Positions 1-5,442 of a DNA stretch of 5,442 nt are shown here, piece after piece. The notes beneath the pieces are model-generated. The model did not search any database and was not told where the DNA came from. It worked only from the letters and a program-made list of their open reading frames with translations. Origin of the DNA: Puniceicoccaceae bacterium (lineage in GTDB: Bacteria; Verrucomicrobiota; Verrucomicrobiia; Opitutales; Coraliomargaritaceae). The position numbers were made by a program, and so were the translations under genes. Each line of letters starts with the position of its first letter. Within the stretch, counting starts at the first letter, position 1. The stretch is from the NCBI GenBank assembly GCA_003567255.1, contig PWZW01000124.1, forward strand, positions 1-5,442. Direction: 5' to 3'.

Positions 1-1034
1 AGCAAGCCGCGATCCAATAGCAGCTTCATCAGCGGACGAATGCCGCCAATCCGGATCATGTGGCTCATGTTGTATTTGCCAAAGGGCTTCACGTCGCAAA
101 GTACCGGTACGCGCTTTCCAATCTCAGCAAAATCATCGATCGAGAGCGGTACTTCGGCAGAGTGCGCAATCGCGAGGAGGTGAAGGATAAGGTTGGTGGA
201 TCCGCCTAGAGCCATGCCTACGGTGATGGCGTTCTCAAACGCCTTGCGCGTCATGATATCGCGTGGGCGCACGCCCTTTGCCAACATTTTCAGCACCGCT
301 GCGCCGGCGGCTTCGCAGTCTCGCTCCTTTGCGGCGCCTACGGCGAGTTGGGCGCTACTGTTGGGCAGGCTCATGCCGAGCGCTTCGATTGCGCTGGCCA
401 TGGTATTTGCGGTATACATGCCACCGCAGGAGCCAGGCCCGGGGATGGCGCACTTTTCAACCTCTTTCAGGCCGGTTTCATCGAGTTCACCCTTAGCGTG
501 CTTGCCCACCGCCTCAAAAACGGATACGATGTCGAGAGGGTTTGCTTCAGCCTTATCGTTTGGAAGAAATCCTGGAAGGATGGTCCCTCCATAGATAAAG
601 ACCGCAGGCCGGTTCAAACGGGCGATGGCGATCATGGAGCCCGGCATATTTTTGTCGCACCCACCGATCACGACGAGCCCGTCAAAGCCCTCTGCCGCGA
701 CTGCCGTTTCAATGGAATCCGCGATGACTTCGCGGGAAACCAGGCTGTAGCGCATACCCGGAGTACCCATACTAATGCCATCGGAGACGGTGATGGTGTG
801 GAAGTTGACCGCCTTGCCTCCAGCTGCGGAGATTCCCTTGGTGGCGCACTCCGCGAGCTTGCCCAAGTGCATGTTGCAGGGGGTCATATCACTCGGAGAG
901 GAAGCGACCGCGACTTGTGGCTTACTGAAGTCTTCGTCCTTGAAGCCGGCGGCACGGAGCATGGAACGGGCTGGGGCGCGGGAAGTGCCATCAACAACGA
1001 GGGAAGAGTGGGGGCGGGAAAGATCTTTGCTCAT
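1..1034 (-). CDS. ilvD: Dihydroxy-acid dehydratase, N-terminal 344 residues (3' end outside window)
   Basis: This enzyme dehydrates 2,3-dihydroxy-3-methylbutanoate and its methylpentanoate homologue to the 2-keto acids that precede valine, leucine and isoleucine; it is cytoplasmic. Translating the minus strand from the ATG at 1034-1032 (MSKDLSRPHSSL) gives an uninterrupted frame to the window edge. Visible family motifs are TPCNMHLGKL with Cys53, SDGISMGTPGMRYSL with Asp85, GGCDKNMPG with Cys126, Asp127 and Lys128, and PGPGSCGGMYTANTM with Cys203. Three conserved cysteines are typical of the plant/cyanobacterial/mycobacterial [2Fe-2S] type rather than the E. coli type; cluster type is inferred. 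Lys128 is the lysine carbamylated in the family. Family members are about 560 residues, so roughly 60% is present. It is transcribed divergently from scpB. No clear Shine-Dalgarno precedes the ATG. Identification is secure; only the exact start is slightly open. Confidence 0.97.
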   Translation of the reverse strand, partial: MSKDLSRPHSSLVVDGTSRAPARSMLRAAGFKDEDFSKPQVAVASSPSDMTPCNMHLGKLAECATKGISAAGGKAVNFHTITVSDGISMGTPGMRYSLVSREVIADSIETAVAAEGFDGLVVIGGCDKNMPGSMIAIARLNRPAVFIYGGTILPGFLPNDKAEANPLDIVSVFEAVGKHAKGELDETGLKEVEKCAIPGPGSCGGMYTANTMASAIEALGMSLPNSSAQLAVGAAKERDCEAAGAAVLKMLAKGVRPRDIMTRKAFENAITVGMALGGSTNLILHLLAIAHSAEVPLSIDDFAEIGKRVPVLCDVKPFGKYNMSHMIRIGGIRPLMKLLLDRGL

Positions 1035-1060
1035 AAGAAAAGCTTGGCGTACGGCCGGAA

Positions 1061-1089
1061 ATAAAAGGTTGAAAAACTAAAAAATGCAA
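1061..1089 (-). promoter_or_regulatory. Possible sigma70-like promoter for ilvD
   Basis: On the minus strand, TTGCAT (1089-1084) and TTTTAT (1066-1061) are separated by 17 bases in an AT-rich tract that ends about 26 bases before the ilvD ATG. The match is only 3/6 and 4/6 to the consensus hexamers. The AT-rich context and position are the main support, so this is a weak candidate. Confidence 0.22.
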
Positions 1090-1098
1090 AGGTTAGGA

Positions 1099-1123
1099 CT
1101 TTGTTCAAAGCGGGACAATCCCG
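1099..1123. promoter_or_regulatory. Two adjoining dyad symmetries in the ilvD/scpB divergent region
   Basis: CTTTG-TT-CAAAG (1099-1110) abuts CGGGA-CAA-TCCCG (1111-1123), which is followed by five T residues (1124-1128). The second stem can lengthen by pairing 1107-1110 with 1124-1127, using one G-U pair and disrupting the first stem, so the two hairpins are mutually exclusive as RNA. As DNA, they could be an operator for either divergent gene. On the plus strand, the GC stem plus T run resembles a small terminator, but no gene on that strand ends just upstream. The symmetry is visible; the function is unknown. Confidence 0.4.
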
Positions 1124-1151
1124 TTTTTAAGATGCCAGACGAAAATGCGCT

Positions 1152-1164
1152 TGCCCTAAGGGCA
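1152..1164. repeat. Short perfect dyad upstream of scpB
   Basis: TGCCC-TAA-GGGCA is a 13-base dyad (its loop T and A can also pair), 30 bases before the GTG start of scpB. It is the third palindrome in the 159-base ilvD/scpB gap. It could be an operator half of that region or a small hairpin in the scpB 5' leader. No further evidence separates these options. Confidence 0.35.
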
Positions 1165-1178
1165 GCTAAATTCTTTCT

Positions 1179-1184
1179 GGAGAG
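1179..1184 (+). promoter_or_regulatory. Ribosome binding site bearing on the scpB start
   Basis: GGAGAG lies 9 bases before the GTG at 1194 and 24 bases before the in-frame ATG at 1209. The spacing fits initiation at GTG and is too long for the ATG. It is the clearest Shine-Dalgarno-like sequence in front of any gene in this window, which is why the longer start was chosen. Confidence 0.5.
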
Positions 1185-1193
1185 TGTGCGCGC

Positions 1194-2012
1194 GTGTGCA
1201 CGGTTTTCATGGAATTTAATCTCAAAAAGGTACTCCTCGCCCTGCTTTACTCAACCAGTGAGCCCATTGCGCCGAAAGAAATACAAAAGTTGTGCGCCCG
1301 CTACCGTCTGGAGCTGGAAGTAAATGCAGAGGCAGCTGACGAATCCGCAGCCGAGGCAGATATTGATGAAGACACTCCTTCGAGAGAGCGCTCCGGTGGG
1401 GTGCCCAGTTTGGTAACTCAGACGCAGATCCGGGAGGCATTTGACGCACTTCAGCGCGAAGCGGATGCCAGTGAAGCTGCCTATCGTATTATCGAGGGGC
1501 CCGCGGGGTACCAGCTCGCAGCGGCTCCTGAGTACGCCGCTTGGGTGCGCCTGCTGCGCGGAGACCCACCGCCGATCAAGCTTTCCCCAGCCGCCATGGA
1601 GACCGTGGCCATCGTTGCTTACCGGCAGCCGGTAACCCGTGCGGAGATGGAATCGATTCGGGGTGTGTCTATCGATAGTGCCCTAAACCGTCTGGTGGAG
1701 CTCGAGTTGGTTCACGCGACGGGCCGAGCTGACCTTCCCGGCCGTCCGATTCAATACGGAACGACGGATCGTTTCCTGGAATTTTGCGGGGTCACCTCAT
1801 TGGAGGCGCTTCCCGCCTCGGACGTGCTCTCAAACCGCCAGATCGATGATTGGATCCGCCGCTTAAATAGCGGAGAGGAAGCGGAGAATGACGATCAAGC
1901 GGTTGGCCTTCCCAAAGAACGGAAGCAAGGTGAACTCCCGCTGGAGGAAAAGTTTATCGAATTTGATCAATTTGACGAAATCGCCACCAACCCAGGATCC
2001 CAAAACCCATGA
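1194..2012 (+). CDS. scpB: Segregation and condensation protein B
   Basis: ScpB is the winged-helix dimer that, with the kleisin ScpA, forms the SMC condensin complex needed for chromosome compaction and segregation. The product is 272 residues from the GTG at 1194. The first winged-helix domain spans about residues 6-125. The second spans about 129-210 and carries the hallmark ETVAIVAYRQPVTRAEMESI followed by RGVSIDSALNRLVE and GRPIQYGTTDRFLEFCG. Residues 44-68 are an acidic Ala/Glu/Asp-rich insertion within the first domain, and residues 226-272 form a charged, probably disordered tail. An alternative ATG at 1209 gives MEFNLKKVLL, which looks more like the usual family N-terminus, whereas the GGAGAG site favours 1194. 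The stop overlaps the pheA start. scpA is not in the window. Function is secure; the start is uncertain by five codons. Confidence 0.95.
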   Translation: MCTVFMEFNLKKVLLALLYSTSEPIAPKEIQKLCARYRLELEVNAEAADESAAEADIDEDTPSRERSGGVPSLVTQTQIREAFDALQREADASEAAYRIIEGPAGYQLAAAPEYAAWVRLLRGDPPPIKLSPAAMETVAIVAYRQPVTRAEMESIRGVSIDSALNRLVELELVHATGRADLPGRPIQYGTTDRFLEFCGVTSLEALPASDVLSNRQIDDWIRRLNSGEEAENDDQAVGLPKERKQGELPLEEKFIEFDQFDEIATNPGSQNP

Positions 2013-3127
2013 GTGACGAGGTAACCCATTCCATAAGCACGCGTTTGCAAAGCCACCGCGCGCAGATTGATACGATTGACCAACAGCTTGTGCGTTTGCT
2101 CAACGAGCGGGTCGAGCAAGCGACCGCAATTGGGAAAATCAAGCACGCAGCTGGCGCCGACTATTTTGACCCCTGTCGTGAGGCTCAGGTTATGGAAAAG
2201 GTAAGTGAGCTTAACCCTGGCCCGCTGCCCCCCAAAGCCCTGCGAGCCATTTACCGTGAAATCATCTCTGCATCCATTGGCCTTGAAAAGGCCCTCGTGA
2301 TTGCTTACCTCGGACCACCCGCGACCTACACCCACCAAGCCGCTCTCCGCAGTTTTGGCAGCAGCTTGGTTTATCGGCCTCTCCGCACCATCGCTGAGGT
2401 TTTTGCCGAAGTAGAGCGTGGCGTGGCGGATTACGGAGTGATTCCGATCGAAAATTCCACCGAAGGCGCCGTTTTTCACTCCTTGGATATGTTGGTCGAG
2501 TCAGACCTGAAGATCGTCGCCGAGCAGTATCTTCCTATTGAGCACTGTTTGATAGCCGATGCGTCGATCGAAGACATCACCGAAGTGCACTCCAAAGACC
2601 AAGCCTTGGGGCAGTGTCGAAATTGGTTGCGCACCCACCTGCCCAAAGCGGTCTTGGTGGACAACCACAGCACTGCGGGAGCCGTTGAGCTTGCGAAGGA
2701 GCGCAAGGGGGTCGCGGCGATTGCCAGCGCCTTGGCGGCTGAGCTTTACGAAATGCCCATCATCGAACGAAGCATTCAGGATAAAAGCGATAACGTGACT
2801 CGTTTCCTGACGATTGGTAAAACCCGGGTGCGCCCGCTGGGTGAGGGGCGAGACAAAACCAGCATGGTTATTTCGATCAACGATCGTATGGGTGCCCTTT
2901 CGGACGCGCTCAAACCGTTTACGGACCAGGGAATCAACCTTACCCGCATTGAGTCCCGCCCGAGCCGGCGTAAGCCCTGGGATTACGTTTTCTTCATCGA
3001 CGTGGTCGGCCACTATGAGGACGCCAAGCTAAAATCGGCAATCGAGGCGTTGCGTGAAACCTGCCCCATGGTAAAGTGGTTGGGAAGCTATCCGGATACG
3101 CGGGAGTCTTCTGAGCCCGCGCCTTAG
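2009..3127 (+). CDS. pheA: Bifunctional chorismate mutase/prephenate dehydratase (P-protein)
   Basis: This enzyme converts chorismate to prephenate and then to phenylpyruvate, the committed steps to phenylalanine. The 372 residues contain three domains. An AroQ-type chorismate mutase (about 10-93) has Arg17, Arg34, Lys45, Asp54, Arg57 and Glu58 at the same spacing as the E. coli active-site residues 11, 28, 39, 48, 51 and 52. A prephenate dehydratase domain (about 97-270) shows YLGPPATYTHQAA, GVIPIENSTEGAV and the catalytic Thr-Arg-Phe at 264-266 in DNVTRFLTIG. A C-terminal ACT domain (about 282-362) has GALS at 295-298 and ESRP at 315-318, the family's phenylalanine-binding motifs, so feedback inhibition by phenylalanine is expected. 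The ATG overlaps the scpB stop (ATGA), and AGGA at 1994-1997 is a weak ribosome site inside scpB. Translational coupling is inferred. Confidence 0.97.
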   Translation: MSDEVTHSISTRLQSHRAQIDTIDQQLVRLLNERVEQATAIGKIKHAAGADYFDPCREAQVMEKVSELNPGPLPPKALRAIYREIISASIGLEKALVIAYLGPPATYTHQAALRSFGSSLVYRPLRTIAEVFAEVERGVADYGVIPIENSTEGAVFHSLDMLVESDLKIVAEQYLPIEHCLIADASIEDITEVHSKDQALGQCRNWLRTHLPKAVLVDNHSTAGAVELAKERKGVAAIASALAAELYEMPIIERSIQDKSDNVTRFLTIGKTRVRPLGEGRDKTSMVISINDRMGALSDALKPFTDQGINLTRIESRPSRRKPWDYVFFIDVVGHYEDAKLKSAIEALRETCPMVKWLGSYPDTRESSEPAP

Positions 3128-3164
3128 GGCTTCGCCGGAGGGCGGTTTACGGCAAGGCAAAAGA

Positions 3165-3196
3165 AAAGGCCGCTCCCTGCGCAGGGAGCGGCCTTT
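3165..3196. terminator. Bidirectional intrinsic terminator between convergent pheA and fba
   Basis: A perfect 32-base palindrome: AAAGGCCGCTCCCTGC is followed directly by its reverse complement ending in GGCCTTT. The GC core (3168-3193) is flanked by A and T runs on either side, so it reads as stem plus T tract in both directions. It sits 37 bases after the pheA stop and 35 bases beyond the aldolase stop on the opposite strand, so it can serve both convergent units. Confidence 0.93.
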
Positions 3197-3231
3197 GTCG
3201 GTACACTCGGCGCTGGTGCCGAGCCCAAAGC

Positions 3232-4260
3232 TTAAACTTTACCGAAGATCGTCTTGCCGACACTGTTGAGGTTTTCGCAAGCCTCAAACATGCGTGCTGC
3301 CATCGCCTCTTCTGCCTTTTTCAAGTAGGAGCGGGGGTCATAAACTTTCTTGTTTCCGACCTCTCCCTCAATCTTCAGCATACCATCGTAGTTTTTCAAA
3401 ACGTGGTCTACAATTGGGCGGCTGAAAGCATACTGGGTATCCGTGTCGATGTTCATTTTCACGACGCCGTAGGCGAGGGTTTCCTCGATTTCTTTCGGAT
3501 CGGAACCGGAACCTCCGTGGAAAACGAGATCAAACTCAGCACCATATTTTTCCTGCAGAGCGGTTTGCCCCTTTTTCAGGATATCCGGGCGAAGCTTGAC
3601 GGCTCCGGGTTTGTAGTGGCCGTGCACATTTCCAAAAGTCGCGGCGAACATGAAACGACCAATACCGTTCAGCGCCTCATACACTTCGAGCATTTCCTCG
3701 GGAGTCGTGTAGAGCTGTTCGTCGGGCGTGTCGTGTGAGCCGGCAGCACCGTCTTCCTCACCTCCGACAACACCGGCCTCCACTTCAAGGATAATTTCCT
3801 GGTCCGCGCAAAGCTTCAGGTACTCTTTCGAAATCGCCATGTTTTCATCGAGAGGCAAGTTGGAGGCGTCCAACATGTGGCTCTGGAAAAGGTTGTTTTT
3901 ACCTTCGGCACGGCGCTTCGCGGTGGCTTCAATCAGGGGCTTCAGGAAGCTGTCGGCTTTGTCCGGTTGGCAGTGGTCGGTGTGCAGGGCGACCAATACG
4001 TCGTACTGCTCAGCTAAAAGGTGAGTGACTTCGGCAAGCACAATCGCGCCATAAGTCGCATCCTTATTGTTGATCCCGGAAGCGAACTGGCCACCACCGG
4101 TGGATAGCTGGATAATTCCGTCAGACTTTGCGTCTGCAAATGCTTTCAGTGCAGCGTTGATCGTGGTGATCGACGTAATGTTAACCGCCGGGTAGGCGTA
4201 TGAGCCGGCTTGGGCGGCGTCGAGCATCGCGGCGTATTGTTTTGGTGTGGCTACTGGCAT
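3232..4260 (-). CDS. fba: Class II fructose-1,6-bisphosphate aldolase
   Basis: This zinc-dependent enzyme cleaves or forms fructose-1,6-bisphosphate from dihydroxyacetone phosphate and glyceraldehyde-3-phosphate in cytoplasmic glycolysis and gluconeogenesis. From the ATG at 4260 (MPVATPKQYAAML) the product is 342 residues, close to the roughly 344-residue actinobacterial-like class IIA enzymes. Visible motifs are ALHTDHCQ with catalytic Asp95 and zinc ligand His96, LEVEAGVVGGEEDG (159-171), GNVHGHYKPG with His213, VFHGGSGS with His248, and NIDTDTQYAF (270-279) for phosphate and substrate binding. The frame stays open upstream to 4347, but the added 29 residues (MEYRGSCVCV...) look nothing like the family, so they are excluded. 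No Shine-Dalgarno precedes the chosen ATG. The gene converges on pheA and shares its terminator. No damage is seen. Confidence 0.97.
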   Translation of the reverse strand: MPVATPKQYAAMLDAAQAGSYAYPAVNITSITTINAALKAFADAKSDGIIQLSTGGGQFASGINNKDATYGAIVLAEVTHLLAEQYDVLVALHTDHCQPDKADSFLKPLIEATAKRRAEGKNNLFQSHMLDASNLPLDENMAISKEYLKLCADQEIILEVEAGVVGGEEDGAAGSHDTPDEQLYTTPEEMLEVYEALNGIGRFMFAATFGNVHGHYKPGAVKLRPDILKKGQTALQEKYGAEFDLVFHGGSGSDPKEIEETLAYGVVKMNIDTDTQYAFSRPIVDHVLKNYDGMLKIEGEVGNKKVYDPRSYLKKAEEAMAARMFEACENLNSVGKTIFGKV

Positions 4261-4487
4261 GATTCTATATGCTATGGGTTGATTTGACGGATGGTTCGTG
4301 AGCGCTTCAGCAAGAAGGACGCACACGCAACTGCCGCGATACTCCACACCCCAGAGGATTTTTCAACACAGAATCGTTGAGCCCAGTGAGATTAAAGCAA
4401 ATCGTTGTGCTCTTGGAGAATAGAATCTTCAGCAATTATCGTGTGATGTGTAGCGTCGTTTAAGGCAGAGGGTTCGCCACCAAAGTT
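4261..4487. other. Upstream region of fba, no gene
   Basis: This stretch should hold the aldolase promoter and 5' leader on the minus strand. I found no convincing pair of promoter hexamers. An 8-base direct repeat, AATCGTTG, occurs at 4372-4379 and 4400-4407, 28 bases apart, and could be a regulator site or chance. The upstream extension of the aldolase frame (4261-4347) lacks family similarity and is treated as leader. Confidence 0.4.
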
Positions 4488-4671
4488 TTGAGGCAGGCTT
4501 TCCGCCTGCGAAATTTTTTGCCATCCGCCCGAGCGCGTTGCGCTGGGCTAGGGTGCATAAGGCCGTTGGCCTTAAACGCTCCTGACGCCAACGGCGTCGC
4601 TCAACATAGCCCAGGGCAGCGCCCTGGGTGCCCTGCTGTCCAAGCCCTTGCAGGCTGAAGGCCTGCTTCAA
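4488..4671. repeat. Compact hairpin element with 24-base imperfect inverted termini (REP/MITE-like)
   Basis: The ends 4488-4511 and 4648-4671 are inverted copies matching at 20 of 24 positions by my count. Each end is itself a hairpin, GCAGGC-N5-GCCTGC (4493-4509 and 4650-4666). Between them lie four more stems with three-base loops: AGCGC-GTT-GCGCT (4532-4544), TAAGGCC-GTT-GGCCTTA (4558-4574), GACGCC-AAC-GGCGTC (4584-4598) and CCCAGGGC-AGC-GCCCTGGG (4610-4628). No coding frame here looks like a protein, and no target-site duplication or transposase is visible. The organisation resembles a REP cluster or small non-autonomous element. I recall similar GC-rich stems as common intergenic repeats in Verrucomicrobiota and Planctomycetota, but copy number elsewhere cannot be judged from this window. 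Confidence 0.65.
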
Positions 4672-4770
4672 TCTGCAACGCCCAAGCCAGCAGTTGAACT
4701 CCGTGGTTCCGTCCCTCCTGCGACTCGTCCGCCATAGATGGTAAGCCTGAAACATTGCCTCGCTTCCCAG

Positions 4771-4932
4771 AAGCCGGCAGCCGATCCCTGGTTCAGCAAC
4801 TCGGCTTAGCGCAGCCTCGTTTTCATTTGTCGCCTGTCCCGCGGAGCGGGGTGCGTTTGCGTGCCAAAGGAACCTTGGACAGTGACAAGCGCTTGGCAGC
4901 AGGCTGCCGCAGTCCAAAGACGGCTGCGCCGT
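4771..4932. repeat. Second hairpin-rich intergenic block
   Basis: Successive symmetries are AAGCCG (4771-4776) with CGGCTT (4802-4807); CCCGC-GGA-GCGGG (4838-4850); an outer stem TTGGAC (4875-4880) with GTCCAA (4912-4917) enclosing the palindrome CAAGCGCTTG (4886-4895) and GGCAG-CAGG-CTGCC (4895-4908, sharing one base with that palindrome); and ACGGC-TGC-GCCGT (4920-4932). The nested arrangement suggests a folded RNA or cruciform unit. It shares the three-base-loop style of the block at 4488-4671, but no primary sequence copy of it. The 99 bases between the blocks show no gene and no clear structure. Confidence 0.5.
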
Positions 4933-5005
4933 TGGGTAATAGGTCTGTGCCAAATAGAACAGAATATGCTTCCATGGGGATTGCAGACGAACCGAAGCAT
5001 AAAAC

Positions 5006-5055
5006 CAGCTGTGACCCGCGGCCATCCGGTGTAAACCCGTGCCGGGTCCAAGCTG
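5006..5055. repeat. Imperfect hairpin upstream of the trigger factor gene
   Basis: CAGCT-gt-GACCCG (5006-5018) pairs with CGGGTC-ca-AGCTG (5043-5055), giving 11 base pairs interrupted by one 2x2 internal loop and enclosing a 24-base apical region (5019-5042). There is no T tract, so it is not a typical terminator. It may be a leader RNA structure if transcription starts upstream, or a protein-binding dyad. It matches no riboswitch family I recognise. Confidence 0.45.
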
Positions 5056-5070
5056 AAGAAAACAATGGCA

Positions 5071-5100
5071 TTGACCGCCCGCCGACCAACATCTTATCTG
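5071..5100 (+). promoter_or_regulatory. Weak candidate promoter for trigger factor
   Basis: TTGACC (5071-5076) and TATCTG (5095-5100) are separated by 18 bases. The first is a good -35 match; the second keeps only TAT of the -10 consensus. Transcription would begin near 5107, at the hairpin 5105-5124, leaving a leader of about 38 bases. Support is limited to these hexamers. Confidence 0.25.
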
Positions 5101-5104
5101 GAGG

Positions 5105-5124
5105 GCTTTTTACCTTGTAAAAGC
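5105..5124. repeat. AT-rich hairpin 20 bases before the trigger factor start
   Basis: TTTTAC-CTT-GTAAAA (5108-5122) is a perfect 6-bp stem with a three-base loop. It extends to GC at both feet (5105-5106 with 5123-5124) if T5107 is bulged. It lies immediately before the GTG initiation region. As RNA, it could influence initiation or mRNA 5' stability; as DNA, it is a dyad near the probable transcription start. Function is unknown. Confidence 0.45.
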
Positions 5125-5144
5125 AACCCAATCCGAAAGAACCC

Positions 5145-5442
5145 GTGAACACTGAAGTCCAAGACACCACTGAAACCCGCAAGCTCATTACCGTAACGCT
5201 GACGGGTGAGGAAACCCAGCAAGAGGAGCAAGCAATTGTGAAAGAGTTTCTCAAAATTGCTAAAATCCCCGGATTCCGCCCCGGCAAAGCGCCTCAGGAA
5301 ATGGTGAAAAAACGCTACCACAAAGAGATCGCCAAAGAGCTCGAGCAGCGGCTGGTTGGCAAAGCTCATGAGTCCGGCGTGGCCAAGTCCGATTTCGAGG
5401 TCTTCAATGTCATTGATCTGGATGCTCAGGTCACCAAGGCTG
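5145..5442 (+). CDS. tig: Trigger factor, N-terminal 99 residues (3' end outside window)
   Basis: Trigger factor is the ribosome-associated chaperone and peptidyl-prolyl isomerase that binds nascent chains at the exit tunnel. The visible residues form the ribosome-binding domain: a TRKLITVTL strand (11-19), a long helix from about residue 21, and the signature IPGFRPGKAP (41-50) that docks on ribosomal protein uL23, followed by VKKRYHKEIAKELEQRL. The frame starts at GTG 5145 because an in-frame TAA at 5118-5120 closes it upstream and no other start codon lies between. Only a weak purine run (GAAAGA, 5135-5140) precedes the GTG. The isomerase and C-terminal domains are beyond the window edge. 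In many bacteria tig is followed by clpP and clpX, but that cannot be seen here. Confidence 0.95.
   Translation, partial: MNTEVQDTTETRKLITVTLTGEETQQEEQAIVKEFLKIAKIPGFRPGKAPQEMVKKRYHKEIAKELEQRLVGKAHESGVAKSDFEVFNVIDLDAQVTKA

Noticed and set aside
348..1064. 238-residue plus-strand open frame
   Set aside because: It lies antisense to ilvD, whose motifs are unambiguous on the minus strand. Codon structure of the conserved gene explains the open antisense frame.
2501..3013. 170-residue minus-strand open frame within pheA
   Set aside because: It is a shadow of the dehydratase and ACT domain coding sequence, with no ribosome site or recognisable motif.
4261..4347. N-terminal extension of the aldolase to an upstream start
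   Set aside because: The 29 extra residues have no family similarity and the standard aldolase N-terminus begins at MPVATPKQY.
4493..4519. Intrinsic terminator (GCAGGC stem followed by six T residues)
   Set aside because: No plus-strand gene ends nearby, three A residues and a G separate the stem from the T run, and the stem is better explained as one end of the inverted-repeat element.
4488..4932. CRISPR array
   Set aside because: The palindromic units differ in sequence and spacing, there are no identical repeats with regular spacers, and no cas gene is present.
4429..5025. 198-residue open frame on the minus strand between fba and tig
   Set aside because: It runs through the hairpin blocks, its Trp/Arg/Cys-rich product resembles translated palindromic repeat rather than a protein, and it has no recognisable domain. 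Other frames over the same bases (4755-5120 plus, 4823-5287 minus) are equally open, and the last also runs antisense into tig.
4930..5110. tRNA or known riboswitch upstream of tig
   Set aside because: No T-arm GTTCGANNC motif with matching acceptor stem was found on either strand, and the hairpins match no riboswitch consensus I can recognise.

Overview
The window is a chromosomal housekeeping segment of a bacterium. It has moderate GC content, tight gene spacing and few convincing Shine-Dalgarno sites. The gene set (2Fe-2S-type ilvD, scpB overlapping a fused pheA, a 342-residue class II aldolase, trigger factor) and an intergenic patch of short GC-rich hairpins remind me most of Verrucomicrobiota, class Opitutae. 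That placement is inference from memory of gene order and protein style, not from a search.

Layout from left to right. The 5' 60% or so of ilvD (dihydroxy-acid dehydratase) lies on the minus strand and leaves the window at base 1. A divergent intergenic region (1035-1193) contains three dyad symmetries. scpB (SMC-associated segregation protein) and pheA (chorismate mutase/prephenate dehydratase with an ACT domain) follow on the plus strand and overlap by 4 bases (ATGA). A perfect 32-base palindromic terminator (3165-3196) separates pheA from the convergent class II fructose-bisphosphate aldolase gene on the minus strand (3232-4260). About 880 bases without a credible gene follow. Within them, 4488-4671 is a compact element bounded by 24-base imperfect inverted repeats and packed with short hairpins, and 4771-4932 is a second hairpin-rich block. 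Two more isolated hairpins lie at 5006-5055 and 5105-5124. The 5' end of the trigger factor gene (GTG start at 5145) runs off the right edge.

Functionally, ilvD and pheA make branched-chain amino acids and phenylalanine, the aldolase serves glycolysis and gluconeogenesis, ScpB works in chromosome condensation, and trigger factor folds nascent chains. I see no multigene defence, mobile or biosynthetic system. The parts least explained by ordinary annotation are the non-coding hairpin element between the aldolase and trigger factor genes and the translationally coupled scpB-pheA pair.
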